From Clostridia bacterium (lineage in GTDB: Bacteria; Bacillota; Clostridia; Oscillospirales; CAG-272), in the NCBI GenBank assembly GCA_024404435.1, contig JAKSPW010000104.1, positions 1 to 5,500 on the forward strand: DNA of 5,500 nt, read 5' to 3'. Below, in pieces: positions 1-5,500 of the stretch (positions within the stretch are counted from its first letter, which is position 1; the number at the start of each line of letters is the position of its first letter). A program made the translations under genes and the position numbers. The notes beneath the pieces were generated by a model. It did not search any database. It saw only the letters and a program-made list of their open reading frames with translations, and was not told the origin of the DNA.

Positions 1-55
1 GGACTCAAAATCCGTCGGTGGCAACACCGTGCGGGTTCGACCCCCGCCACCGGCA
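1..55 (+). tRNA. tRNA-Leu (anticodon CAA), 3' part only
   Basis: The gene is cut by the window start, so only the anticodon arm onward is present. The seven-base anticodon loop CTCAAAA (5-11) gives anticodon CAA, which reads the Leu codon TTG. It is followed by a long class II variable arm (GGTG, loop GCAA, CACC, near 17-28). The T arm is GCGGG / TTCGACC / CCCGC (31-47). The acceptor 3' strand CACCGGC (48-54) ends in discriminator A55, as expected for tRNA-Leu. CCA is not encoded, so it must be added after transcription. The missing 5' acceptor strand should read GCCGGTG. Confidence 0.93.
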
Positions 56-88
56 AAAAGAAAAGACGCTTCGGCGTCTTTTCTTTTT
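55..88 (+). terminator. Intrinsic terminator of the tRNA-Leu gene
   Basis: The arms 55-69 and 74-88 are perfectly complementary and close on a C(TTCG)G tetraloop, one of the most stable RNA loops. The 3' arm is itself T-rich (TTTTCTTTTT, 79-88), so it serves as the U-tract. The complementarity continues outward through the tRNA acceptor strand to 48-95, making a 22-bp perfect palindrome in total. The terminator role is inferred from shape and position. Confidence 0.8.
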
Positions 89-112
89 GCCGGTGACTTA
101 CCGGGGGTCGAA
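74..112. repeat. 39-bp direct repeat, copy 1
   Basis: This stretch is repeated without mismatch at 284-322. It comprises the right arm of the tRNA-terminator palindrome (74-95) followed by ACTTACCGGGGGTCGAA. On the minus strand it reads like a tRNA 3' end: TTCGACCCCC, then GGTAAGT in place of the tRNA's GC, then CACCGGCA and the A-rich terminator arm. It therefore looks like an altered, inverted copy of the neighbouring tRNA-Leu 3' end plus its downstream flank. Confidence 0.9.
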
Positions 113-127
113 CGGGCGTGCCTATGC

Positions 128-209
128 CGGTACGGCAGGCAAAAACAGTCCGGTGGACTGTTTTTAGCCCGACGCGCTGCACTCGCTTGATTCTTCGGCT
201 GCCGTACCG
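128..209. repeat. Inverted repeat enclosing a terminator-like hairpin
   Basis: CGGTACGGCAG (128-138) and CTGCCGTACCG (199-209) are perfectly complementary 11-mers. They enclose a second strong hairpin at 141-165 and about 33 bases (166-198) in which I see no strong structure. The block lies between the two copies of the 39-bp direct repeat. No open reading frame or known RNA family is recognised. It could be a palindromic repeat element or a folded transcript; the sequence does not decide. Confidence 0.7.
141..165. terminator. Symmetrical hairpin with A and T tracts, possible two-way terminator
   Basis: AAAAACAGTCC (141-151) pairs with GGACTGTTTTT (155-165) around the three-base loop GGT. 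The stem ends in five Ts on either strand, so it could stop transcription in both directions. On the + strand the tRNA already has a terminator at 55-88, so the hairpin may equally be just part of the surrounding repeat element. Confidence 0.5.
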
Positions 210-218
210 ACCGTGAAT

Positions 219-267
219 GCCGCAATTTGCGGCAACGCCGCGCAGCCCCGTCAGGCGGAGCGGCGTT
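219..267. repeat. Two adjacent GC-rich hairpins
   Basis: GCCGCA (219-224) pairs with TGCGGC (228-233). Directly after it, AACGCCGC (234-241) pairs with GCGGCGTT (260-267) around an 18-base loop. They lie just before the second copy of the 39-bp repeat. No gene or known RNA family is recognised here. Confidence 0.55.
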
Positions 268-283
268 CATGATTTATCACAAA

Positions 284-322
284 GCGTCTTTTCTTTTTGC
301 CGGTGACTTACCGGGGGTCGAA
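284..322. repeat. 39-bp direct repeat, copy 2
   Basis: Identical to 74-112 and offset from it by 210 bases. Unlike copy 1, it lacks the complementary left arm: the upstream sequence is GATTTATCAC AAA, so no terminator hairpin forms here. The right flank also differs (AAATGATG here, CGGGCGTG after copy 1). The repeat boundary is therefore sharp on both sides, which suggests duplication or insertion rather than one extended repeat. Confidence 0.9.
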
Positions 323-470
323 AAATGATGTTTGCCCTAACGGGCAAAATGATGCCGCTTCGCTGATGATGTCGCTGTCGCTGATGATGCGTGCCTGACG
401 GCACATGGGCAAACATCGCATCATTATGAGCGAAGCGGAGAAGCATCATCAGCCGCAAAGCGGCGGCATC
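323..470. repeat. Nested palindromic repeat block rich in GATGATG
   Basis: Several perfect inverted repeats interlock here. TTTGCCC/GGGCAAA (331-337 and 342-348) has loop TAAC. GATGTTTGCCC (327-337) also pairs with GGGCAAACATC (407-417). CCGCTTCGC (355-363) pairs with GCGAAGCGG (430-438). GCTGATGATGC (380-390) pairs with GCATCATCAGC (443-453). GTGCC/GGCAC (391-395 and 400-404) and GCCGC/GCGGC (452-456 and 460-464) are small hairpins. TCGCTGATGATG occurs directly at 360-371 and 378-389. The mutually exclusive pairings suggest a degenerate or composite palindromic intergenic element. A reverse-strand reading frame across it has no recognisable protein features. Confidence 0.75.
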
Positions 471-560
471 ATTGAGAAAAGTGAAGTGCCTGCGGGCGTG
501 GGTGGATTTAATCTGCAATTATGTTCACAATTTATTTACAATTAAAAACTTCTTTGCCCC

Positions 561-591
561 TTGACAGTACATCAAGGTGACAGTTTATAAT
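561..591 (+). promoter_or_regulatory. MerR-type promoter (TTGACA, 19 bp, TATAAT)
   Basis: Both hexamers match the sigma-A consensus exactly: TTGACA at 561-566 and TATAAT at 586-591. The spacer is 19 bp rather than 17. Promoters activated by MerR-family proteins typically have such over-long spacers, and the regulator bends or untwists the DNA to realign the boxes. A short dyad TCA-AGG-TGA (572-580) is centred exactly on the spacer, and CTTGA (560-564) / TCAAG (572-576) is a second inverted repeat. An A/T-rich stretch at about 515-550 could act as an UP element. The start site should be near 598. Self-control by the downstream MerR-kinase is inferred. Confidence 0.85.
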
Positions 592-626
592 TAAATAAGT
601 AAGATCGAAAGGAACGTGCCGCCGCG

Positions 627-2426
627 ATGAGAATAGGAGAAGTCGAACAACTGACGGGGCTCAGCAGAAAGACCATACGCCTGTATGAAGAGCGAGGTCT
701 TATCCGCGGCGTCGTCAGAAGCGAAAACTCATACAGAGAGTACAGCGACGAGATGATCTCGCAGCTGAATACCATAGCACTTTTGCGCCGCGCGGGCATT
801 TCTCTTTCCGACATTCAGCTCTGGCAGGATGAGGTCATTTCGACCTCCGAAATGCTGAAAAAGCGCCTCGCGGAGCTCAAAAACTCCGCCGTGATCGCGG
901 GCGATCAGGTCAAGCTGTGCCGCAGGCTGCTCGACGGGCTGCACGGTGACAGGCTCCCCGATGACATCCTCTCCGAAGAGCGCGATACGGCAGAAAAAGC
1001 GATAGAAGACGCCGACTCCATGGCAGACGTAACCGACTCGTCGGTTCTGACGGTCGGGATAGATATAGGCACGACGACGATAAGCGCCGTCGTTCTCGAC
1101 ATTTCCTCGGGATGCCCCGCAGGAGTATACACCGTGACAAGCGACGCCGCAGTGCAGAGTGATGCTCCGCATGAAAAGACGCAGGACATAAAAAAGATAA
1201 CGTGGCGCGTGAAGAAGCTGCTTGACGCGCTTCTCAACCGCTTTCCGACGACGTGCGCCATCGGTTTTTCGGGGCAGATGCACGGGATAGTGTATCTCGA
1301 TGCCGGGTCAAAACCGATCTCCGAGCTGTTTACGTGGCAGGACGGGCGCGCCGGGATCCCGGACGGAGACGGAAAAAGCGTCTGCGACGAAATTTTTGAA
1401 AAAACAGGTCACCGTCTTTCTCCCGGATACGGGCTTGCAACGCACGCATGGATGGAAAAGCACGGGAAAGTACCGAAAAATGCGAAGTATATCTGCACGG
1501 TCATGGACTGTGTCCCCGCGATGATCTGCGGATGCTCTCCCGTGATGCACTCGTCAAACGCGGCATCCCTCGGATTTTTCGACTTGAAAAGCATGGATTT
1601 CGACAAAGATGCGATCCGCAAGGCGGGAATGTCTGAAAGTCTTCTTCCCGAGGTCACGGATCGGGGCACCGTTATCGGCAGATACAAGGGCATTCCCGTT
1701 TCCGTCGCGATAGGCGACAATCAGGCAAGCGTTCTCGGCTCCGTCGGAGAAAACAGAGACGCGATCCTTGCCAACTTCGGCACGGGAAGCCAGATTTCCG
1801 TCATCTGCGACGGAGAAGTCGCAGGCAGGTTCACTCCCACGCCGGACATCGAAGTGCGTCCTTTTCTTGACGGCTCGGTGCTTCTCAGCGGCTCTGCTCT
1901 CTGCGGAGGCCGCGCTTATGCCGTGACGGAACGCTTTTTCCGCGCATACGCCGAAGCGTGCGGAATGTCAGACTCGGAGCAGTACGAGGTAATGAACAAG
2001 CTCGCAGAACGCGGGATGAAAAAATACGGCTGCTTGAGTCCCGAACGTCTGCGCGTCAGGACCGCCTTCTGCGGGACGCGCTCCGACAGCACCGTCCGCG
2101 GCTCGGTCGAGAACATCGGGGAAGATAATTTTTCGCCCGAGGCGCTCCTCTCGGCAACTCTTTACGGCATGGCCGAAGAGCTGTACGGACTTTACTCCGA
2201 AATGAAAAAAGAAAGTCCCGCACGTCACCCGATGCTCGTCGTTTCCGGAAATGCCGTAAGGAAAAACAAAGCACTCAAAGAGGCGATCGGCAGCGTTTTC
2301 GGAATGGAGCCGAAGCTTCCGGTGCATCACGAGGAGGCGGCTTTCGGCGCGGCGATATTCGCAGCACGGACCGTCCTCTCCGGAAGTGAAGCGTGTGACG
2401 TCGGAAAATGCATCAGATACAAATGA
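627..2426 (+). CDS. MerR-family regulator fused to an FGGY carbohydrate kinase (sedoheptulokinase-like)
   Basis: This 599-residue protein joins two parts. Residues 1-70 are a canonical MerR winged helix-turn-helix (MRIGEVEQLTGLSRKTIRLY, then EERGLI), followed by a dimerisation-type helix at about 74-106 and an acidic linker to about 139. Residues 141-599 are a complete FGGY kinase: phosphate-1 motif GIDIGTT (144-150), SGQMHG (215-220), TWQDGR (236-241), catalytic-base motif GDNQAS (363-368, Asp364), phosphate-2 motif FGTGSQIS (384-391) and adenosine-site motif VVSGNAVRKN (538-547). Wording such as SGQMHG, TWQDGR and SSNAASLGFF most resembles sedoheptulokinase, so a 2-ketose substrate is likely but not proven. 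No catalytic motif is lost, so the kinase should be active. The ATG sits at the expected MerR N-terminus; GAAAGGA (607-613) is a somewhat distant ribosome binding site. It is first in an apparent operon, behind a MerR-type promoter that it probably controls. Confidence 0.92.
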   Translation: MRIGEVEQLTGLSRKTIRLYEERGLIRGVVRSENSYREYSDEMISQLNTIALLRRAGISLSDIQLWQDEVISTSEMLKKRLAELKNSAVIAGDQVKLCRRLLDGLHGDRLPDDILSEERDTAEKAIEDADSMADVTDSSVLTVGIDIGTTTISAVVLDISSGCPAGVYTVTSDAAVQSDAPHEKTQDIKKITWRVKKLLDALLNRFPTTCAIGFSGQMHGIVYLDAGSKPISELFTWQDGRAGIPDGDGKSVCDEIFEKTGHRLSPGYGLATHAWMEKHGKVPKNAKYICTVMDCVPAMICGCSPVMHSSNAASLGFFDLKSMDFDKDAIRKAGMSESLLPEVTDRGTVIGRYKGIPVSVAIGDNQASVLGSVGENRDAILANFGTGSQISVICDGEVAGRFTPTPDIEVRPFLDGSVLLSGSALCGGRAYAVTERFFRAYAEACGMSDSEQYEVMNKLAERGMKKYGCLSPERLRVRTAFCGTRSDSTVRGSVENIGEDNFSPEALLSATLYGMAEELYGLYSEMKKESPARHPMLVVSGNAVRKNKALKEAIGSVFGMEPKLPVHHEEAAFGAAIFAARTVLSGSEACDVGKCIRYK

Positions 2427-2450
2427 TTTTGTGAAAGGGCGGTGGAACCG

Positions 2451-3677
2451 ATGAATACTTCCTATCCATTCGCGTGGAGCTTTTGCCTGTCGGACGAAAA
2501 AATTCAGTTCCGCCGCGAAACCGACAGTGTCGTCACGGCGGACGCCGTACTTGACAGCGGAAGGCTGACGGTAAGGCTGAAATATTCGTGGAAGGACGAG
2601 CCTCTCCGGCTCTCTGCCGAAGCCGACGGCTCATGCACGGCGGAGATCATCTTTTTTGAGCACAGGATCGAACTGAAAATAAACGGCAGGCTCTCGGACG
2701 AGGAGTGGCCCGTCGGCGAGCCGTTGTTTACGGATGCGCCCTTTACGGTAAAAAACGTCACTCTTAACGAAGCGCCCGTCCGGGTGAAGACGGAAGTGCC
2801 GCCGTCCGTCACGGGGAGCTTTGAGGGCATCGAGGGATGGTGTCCCGGGGACGGAGTGTTTGTCGGCGACTGCATGCCGTATTCCTTCGGCGGAAGATAT
2901 CATCTGCTGTATCTGAGGGACCGTCATCACCACGGCAGCAAATGGGGACGCGGCGCTCATCAGTGGGGACACGTCTCGTCGTGCGACCTCGTACACTGGG
3001 ACGTTCACCCGACGGCAGTCGGCATCGACGAGCAATGGGAAGGCTCGATCTGCACGGGCTCGTGGATTTATCAGGACGGATTGCACTACCTCTACTATAC
3101 GGTCCGCACCGCGGACGGCTCGCCCGCTCCGATCTGCCGCTCGGTTTCGGCAGACGGATATCATTTCACGAAAGACAAAAGCTTCCGCTTTACGCTGAGC
3201 GACAGATACAAGTCGGTCTCGGCGAGAGACCCGAAGGTCGTAAAGGACGGTGGCGGAAGGCTACATATGTTCGTCACGACGACGGACCTGACGATCGGCC
3301 GCGGATGCCTCGCACATCTCGTGTCGGACGACGGAGAGCACTTCACGGAATGCGGCAACTTATACGTCGCGAACAACGAAAGCGAGCCGGAATGTCCCGA
3401 TCATTTCTTCTTCGGCGGGAAGTATTATCTTCTGTTCAGCCACGGCGCGACGGCTCAGTACCGCGTGTCGGACAAGCCGTTTTCGGACTTTACCGCGCCC
3501 GACGACCCGACGATACCCTGCGCTTCCGTCCCGAAATGCGCGGTGTGGAACGGCAGGATCCTGTTCGCGGGCTTCCGTGCCGATAACTGCTACGCGGGCG
3601 CCGTTACCTTCTGCGAGGCGCATCAGCTTCCTGACGGCACGCTGTCGTTCGGAATGCCGGACGAAATCAAAAAGTAA
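2451..3677 (+). CDS. GH32-like beta-propeller glycoside hydrolase, cytoplasmic
   Basis: A 408-residue protein whose residues from about 130 onward match the five-bladed propeller of glycoside hydrolase family 32 (the GH32/43/68 superfamily), which usually cleaves beta-fructosides. Visible markers are GAHQWGH then DLVHW (168-183; compare the WGH-DLVHW pattern of GH32), ARDPK (258-262; the RDP transition-state stabiliser) and ECPD (314-317; general acid Glu314). The nucleophile motif, normally NDPNG, appears as GDCMPY with Asp140. Residues 1-115 look like a beta-rich accessory domain. The usual GH32 C-terminal beta-sandwich is absent. There is no signal peptide, so it should act on an imported oligosaccharide. 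It lies 24 bases after the kinase stop. ATG 2451 is preferred, with GGTGG (2441-2445) five bases upstream; GTG 2442 is in frame and would add three residues, but the nearest AAAGGG would be too close. The substrate is unknown. Confidence 0.85.
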   Translation: MNTSYPFAWSFCLSDEKIQFRRETDSVVTADAVLDSGRLTVRLKYSWKDEPLRLSAEADGSCTAEIIFFEHRIELKINGRLSDEEWPVGEPLFTDAPFTVKNVTLNEAPVRVKTEVPPSVTGSFEGIEGWCPGDGVFVGDCMPYSFGGRYHLLYLRDRHHHGSKWGRGAHQWGHVSSCDLVHWDVHPTAVGIDEQWEGSICTGSWIYQDGLHYLYYTVRTADGSPAPICRSVSADGYHFTKDKSFRFTLSDRYKSVSARDPKVVKDGGGRLHMFVTTTDLTIGRGCLAHLVSDDGEHFTECGNLYVANNESEPECPDHFFFGGKYYLLFSHGATAQYRVSDKPFSDFTAPDDPTIPCASVPKCAVWNGRILFAGFRADNCYAGAVTFCEAHQLPDGTLSFGMPDEIKK

Positions 3678-3681
3678 ATAA

Positions 3682-3697
3682 CTGCCCGAAAGGGCGG
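3682..3697 (+). other. GAAA-tetraloop hairpin just upstream of the SLH gene
   Basis: CTGCCC (3682-3687) pairs with GGGCGG (3692-3697), one pair being a wobble, around a GAAA (GNRA) loop. It is followed by As, not Ts, so it is not an intrinsic terminator. The SLH ribosome binding site AAAGGAG (3701-3707) starts four bases later, ten bases before the ATG. The hairpin could protect or mark the 5' end of a processed SLH message, or it may have no function. I see no promoter in this gap, which favours co-transcription with the GH32-like gene. Confidence 0.5.
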
Positions 3698-3717
3698 AAA
3701 AAAGGAGACTATACAAC

Positions 3718-5385
3718 ATGAAAAAAGCAGTAAGTATCTTCCTTGCAGCGCTCATGATCACGGGAGCTCTCGTGACCGCTGTCTTCGCGATCCCCGTTTA
3801 CACGGACGTCAAGGAAGGCAAGTGGTTCTATGAGGCCGTAATGGAAGCATACAAAGAGGAGCTCATGTTCGGCTCGGACGGAAAGTTCAGACCGAACGAC
3901 ACGATGAACAGAGCCGAAATGGTAACGCTCATTTCGAGACTCGCCGGCGTCGATCTTGACGGCTATAAGGTCAGCAAGAAGTTCAAGGACGTCGGAATGA
4001 CAAGCTGGTACACGCCGGTCGTGTGCTGGGCATCCGACAGCGGACTCGTCGGCGGCTATGACGACAACACCTTCAAGCCGACTGCTCCCGTCAAGAGGCA
4101 GGAGCTCGCGAAGATGATCGTCGGACTCATCGACTACCTCGATGCGTTCGTTCCCGATTCCGAGGACGCGGCAGAGCCCTTCAAGGACTTCTCGAAGATC
4201 CAGAGCTGGGCAAAGGATTACGTTGAAGCACTCAGAAAAACGGGTCTCGTAAAGGGCGATGACAAGGGCAACTTCAACCCCTCGAAGACCGCTACCCGTG
4301 CGGAAGTCGCAACGATCGCGGTCCGTCTCCGTCCTTACCTGGAGGGAGATCTGACTCTCAATCAGATAGTTGCAAAGCTGAAAAACGAGACCTGCGGTGC
4401 TCACAACTGTCTCCACGTTGAGTGCGGCTACACCGCCGATCTCACAGCCGAAAATCTCGCTTCGGACTTCATAGGCTGGATGGGAATCGATGCGGACAAA
4501 TACTCCGTGGAGGTCGATCCCGAGGCTGTAGTCGAATTCGCAAACAACGTATACGCGGGAGCGGGCTTCGGTGACGACGCTCAGGTCGACGTTGAGTTCA
4601 GGCTCACCGACAAGGAGACCGGCGAGGCAACCGGATGGAACACGATAAAGCTCTCGATCCAGAAATATCCCGACGGAGCCGGTGCGATGATGCCCTGCCC
4701 CGACGACAAGGTGCCGGATCAGATCCTTGAAAATCTTGAAAACTACTTCGACCTCGATGACGACGGAAGACTCAAGCTCCCGCTCGCAGGAGGCGCTTCG
4801 TTCACGAGAGAAAACATCTCCGAAAAGATCCTGACCAAGGTCGGGCTCGATCCCAGATGCTTCAGAGTGAACATCACGGACAACAGCACGGACAGCTTTG
4901 ACGACGCAAAGACGCTCCACAGCGGTCTCTGCCACGGTCAGGTCCATGACGAAGAGTTCTGCCTCACGATCACTCATCTTCCCGATCTCGCATGGTTTGA
5001 GGCTCAGGAGCGCGAGGACGCACTTGAAAAAGCATCGACGGAAGAGTACACGTGGAGATTCTGGATCTCCAAGGACTGCACGACCGTATATGACACCGCA
5101 CTCCCCGTCGAGACCGTGATCCCGTTCAGCGGAAACGAGCTGACAAAAGAGGCTCTCGACAAGGTGATCCACGATCACCTGACGGAGATCCATTCAATGA
5201 ACAACGACTACGTAAACTACGAATATGACTTCGATGCACTTGCCGCAGAACACAACGGCGGAAAGAACAGCGTTGAAGTTCACATCGCGTTCGTACAGCC
5301 GACGGCGTTCTTCACTTACGGAAACATGGCGGGACTTCCCGACCTCCGTCACGAAAGAACGTACACAATCTCTTTCGCAGGCTGA
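3718..5385 (+). CDS. Secreted SLH-domain cell-surface protein with an unrecognised repeat-containing C-terminus
   Basis: This 555-residue protein starts with a clear signal peptide (KK, hydrophobic core, VFA with probable cleavage after Ala24). Three SLH domains follow at about 27-77, 88-143 and 154-208; such domains bind pyruvylated secondary cell-wall polymer. The TRAE-type binding motif reads NRAE (64-67), KRQE (126-129) and TRAE (193-196), so the middle one is degenerate. Residues 226-555 match no family I know. They contain what look like three diverged modules beginning LTAENL (242), FTRENI (362) and LTKEAL (475). Cysteines cluster at 226, 231 and 236. There is no transmembrane anchor or LPXTG motif, so attachment would be through the SLH domains. 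A good ribosome binding site and a lysine codon bias toward AAG in the SLH region, stronger than in the kinase gene, suggest strong expression. It ends 20 bases before an intrinsic terminator. Confidence 0.9.
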   Translation: MKKAVSIFLAALMITGALVTAVFAIPVYTDVKEGKWFYEAVMEAYKEELMFGSDGKFRPNDTMNRAEMVTLISRLAGVDLDGYKVSKKFKDVGMTSWYTPVVCWASDSGLVGGYDDNTFKPTAPVKRQELAKMIVGLIDYLDAFVPDSEDAAEPFKDFSKIQSWAKDYVEALRKTGLVKGDDKGNFNPSKTATRAEVATIAVRLRPYLEGDLTLNQIVAKLKNETCGAHNCLHVECGYTADLTAENLASDFIGWMGIDADKYSVEVDPEAVVEFANNVYAGAGFGDDAQVDVEFRLTDKETGEATGWNTIKLSIQKYPDGAGAMMPCPDDKVPDQILENLENYFDLDDDGRLKLPLAGGASFTRENISEKILTKVGLDPRCFRVNITDNSTDSFDDAKTLHSGLCHGQVHDEEFCLTITHLPDLAWFEAQEREDALEKASTEEYTWRFWISKDCTTVYDTALPVETVIPFSGNELTKEALDKVIHDHLTEIHSMNNDYVNYEYDFDALAAEHNGGKNSVEVHIAFVQPTAFFTYGNMAGLPDLRHERTYTISFAG

Positions 5386-5404
5386 TACAGCACGCCCCTG
5401 AACG

Positions 5405-5441
5405 AAGCGGTGCACCCGAACAGACGGTGCACCGCTTTTTT
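5405..5441 (+). terminator. Intrinsic terminator after the SLH gene
   Basis: AAGCGGTGCACC (5405-5416) pairs perfectly with GGTGCACCGCTT (5426-5437) around a nine-base loop, and the Ts run from 5436 to 5441. This is a textbook rho-independent terminator and marks the end of the apparent three-gene unit. Confidence 0.93.
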
Positions 5442-5500
5442 ATGTCCGCAGGCAGTATTTTTTCGTTTTTCTATGGAAAAATGCCATGCATTATGTTATA

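Noticed and set aside
128..209. Riboswitch or known structured RNA
   Set aside because: It is far from the promoter and separated from the first gene by other repeats, and no known aptamer core was recognised.
323..470. CRISPR array suggested by repeated GATGATG and CGGCATC words
   Set aside because: There are no regularly spaced identical repeats with unique spacers; the words are parts of interlocking inverted repeats.
267..518. 83-codon minus-strand frame across the repeat block
   Set aside because: It lies over interlocking palindromes and the translation is low-complexity with runs of His, Arg and Gln. It is best explained as a frame through a repeat element.
2837..3586. 249-codon + strand frame inside the GH32-like gene
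   Set aside because: The translation is extremely Arg-rich and without motifs. It is an out-of-frame shadow of a gene with clear GH32 signatures.
3709..5193. 494-codon open frame on the minus strand opposite the SLH gene
   Set aside because: The + strand frame has a signal peptide, three SLH domains and a good ribosome binding site. The antisense frame has no recognisable domain and exists because codon bias in the real gene avoids reverse-strand stops.
5443..5500. Promoter of a following gene (TATGTTATA at the window end)
   Set aside because: The stretch is AT-rich but no -35/-10 pair with proper spacing can be shown before the window ends.

Overview
The window looks like a piece of a moderately GC-rich Clostridia (Bacillota) chromosome. 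Three things point there: S-layer homology (SLH) domains, an AAAGGAG-type ribosome binding site, and a tRNA gene without encoded CCA followed by a TTCG-loop terminator. The genus cannot be named from this sequence.

Layout. Positions 1-55 are the 3' end of a tRNA-Leu(CAA) gene. Positions 56-about 500 hold no credible gene. They are densely packed with inverted and direct repeats: a 22-bp-arm palindrome that runs back into the tRNA acceptor end, a 39-bp exact direct repeat carrying an antisense-like copy of the tRNA 3' end, and two blocks of nested hairpins. An AT-rich stretch then leads into a TTGACA / 19 bp / TATAAT promoter at 561-591, the long spacer typical of MerR-controlled promoters.

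Three genes follow on the + strand. The first (627-2426) is an unusual fusion of a MerR-family DNA-binding domain to an FGGY sugar kinase that most resembles sedoheptulokinase. The second (2451-3677) is a cytoplasmic GH32-like five-bladed beta-propeller glycosidase. The third (3718-5385) is a secreted protein with three SLH domains and a long C-terminal region of unknown function, which appears to be three degenerate repeats. A strong intrinsic terminator lies at 5405-5441. The remaining 59 bases are AT-rich and hold nothing I can assign; they may lead into the next gene.

How the genes may work together (inference). The GH32-like enzyme would release a ketose from an imported glycoside, and the FGGY domain would phosphorylate that ketose. 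The MerR domain fused to the kinase would tie transcription of its own promoter to substrate. This recalls the ROK family, where an HTH is joined to a sugar-kinase fold, but here it is built from unrelated parts. The SLH gene has no visible promoter of its own and may be read through from the same promoter, though its role need not be metabolic.
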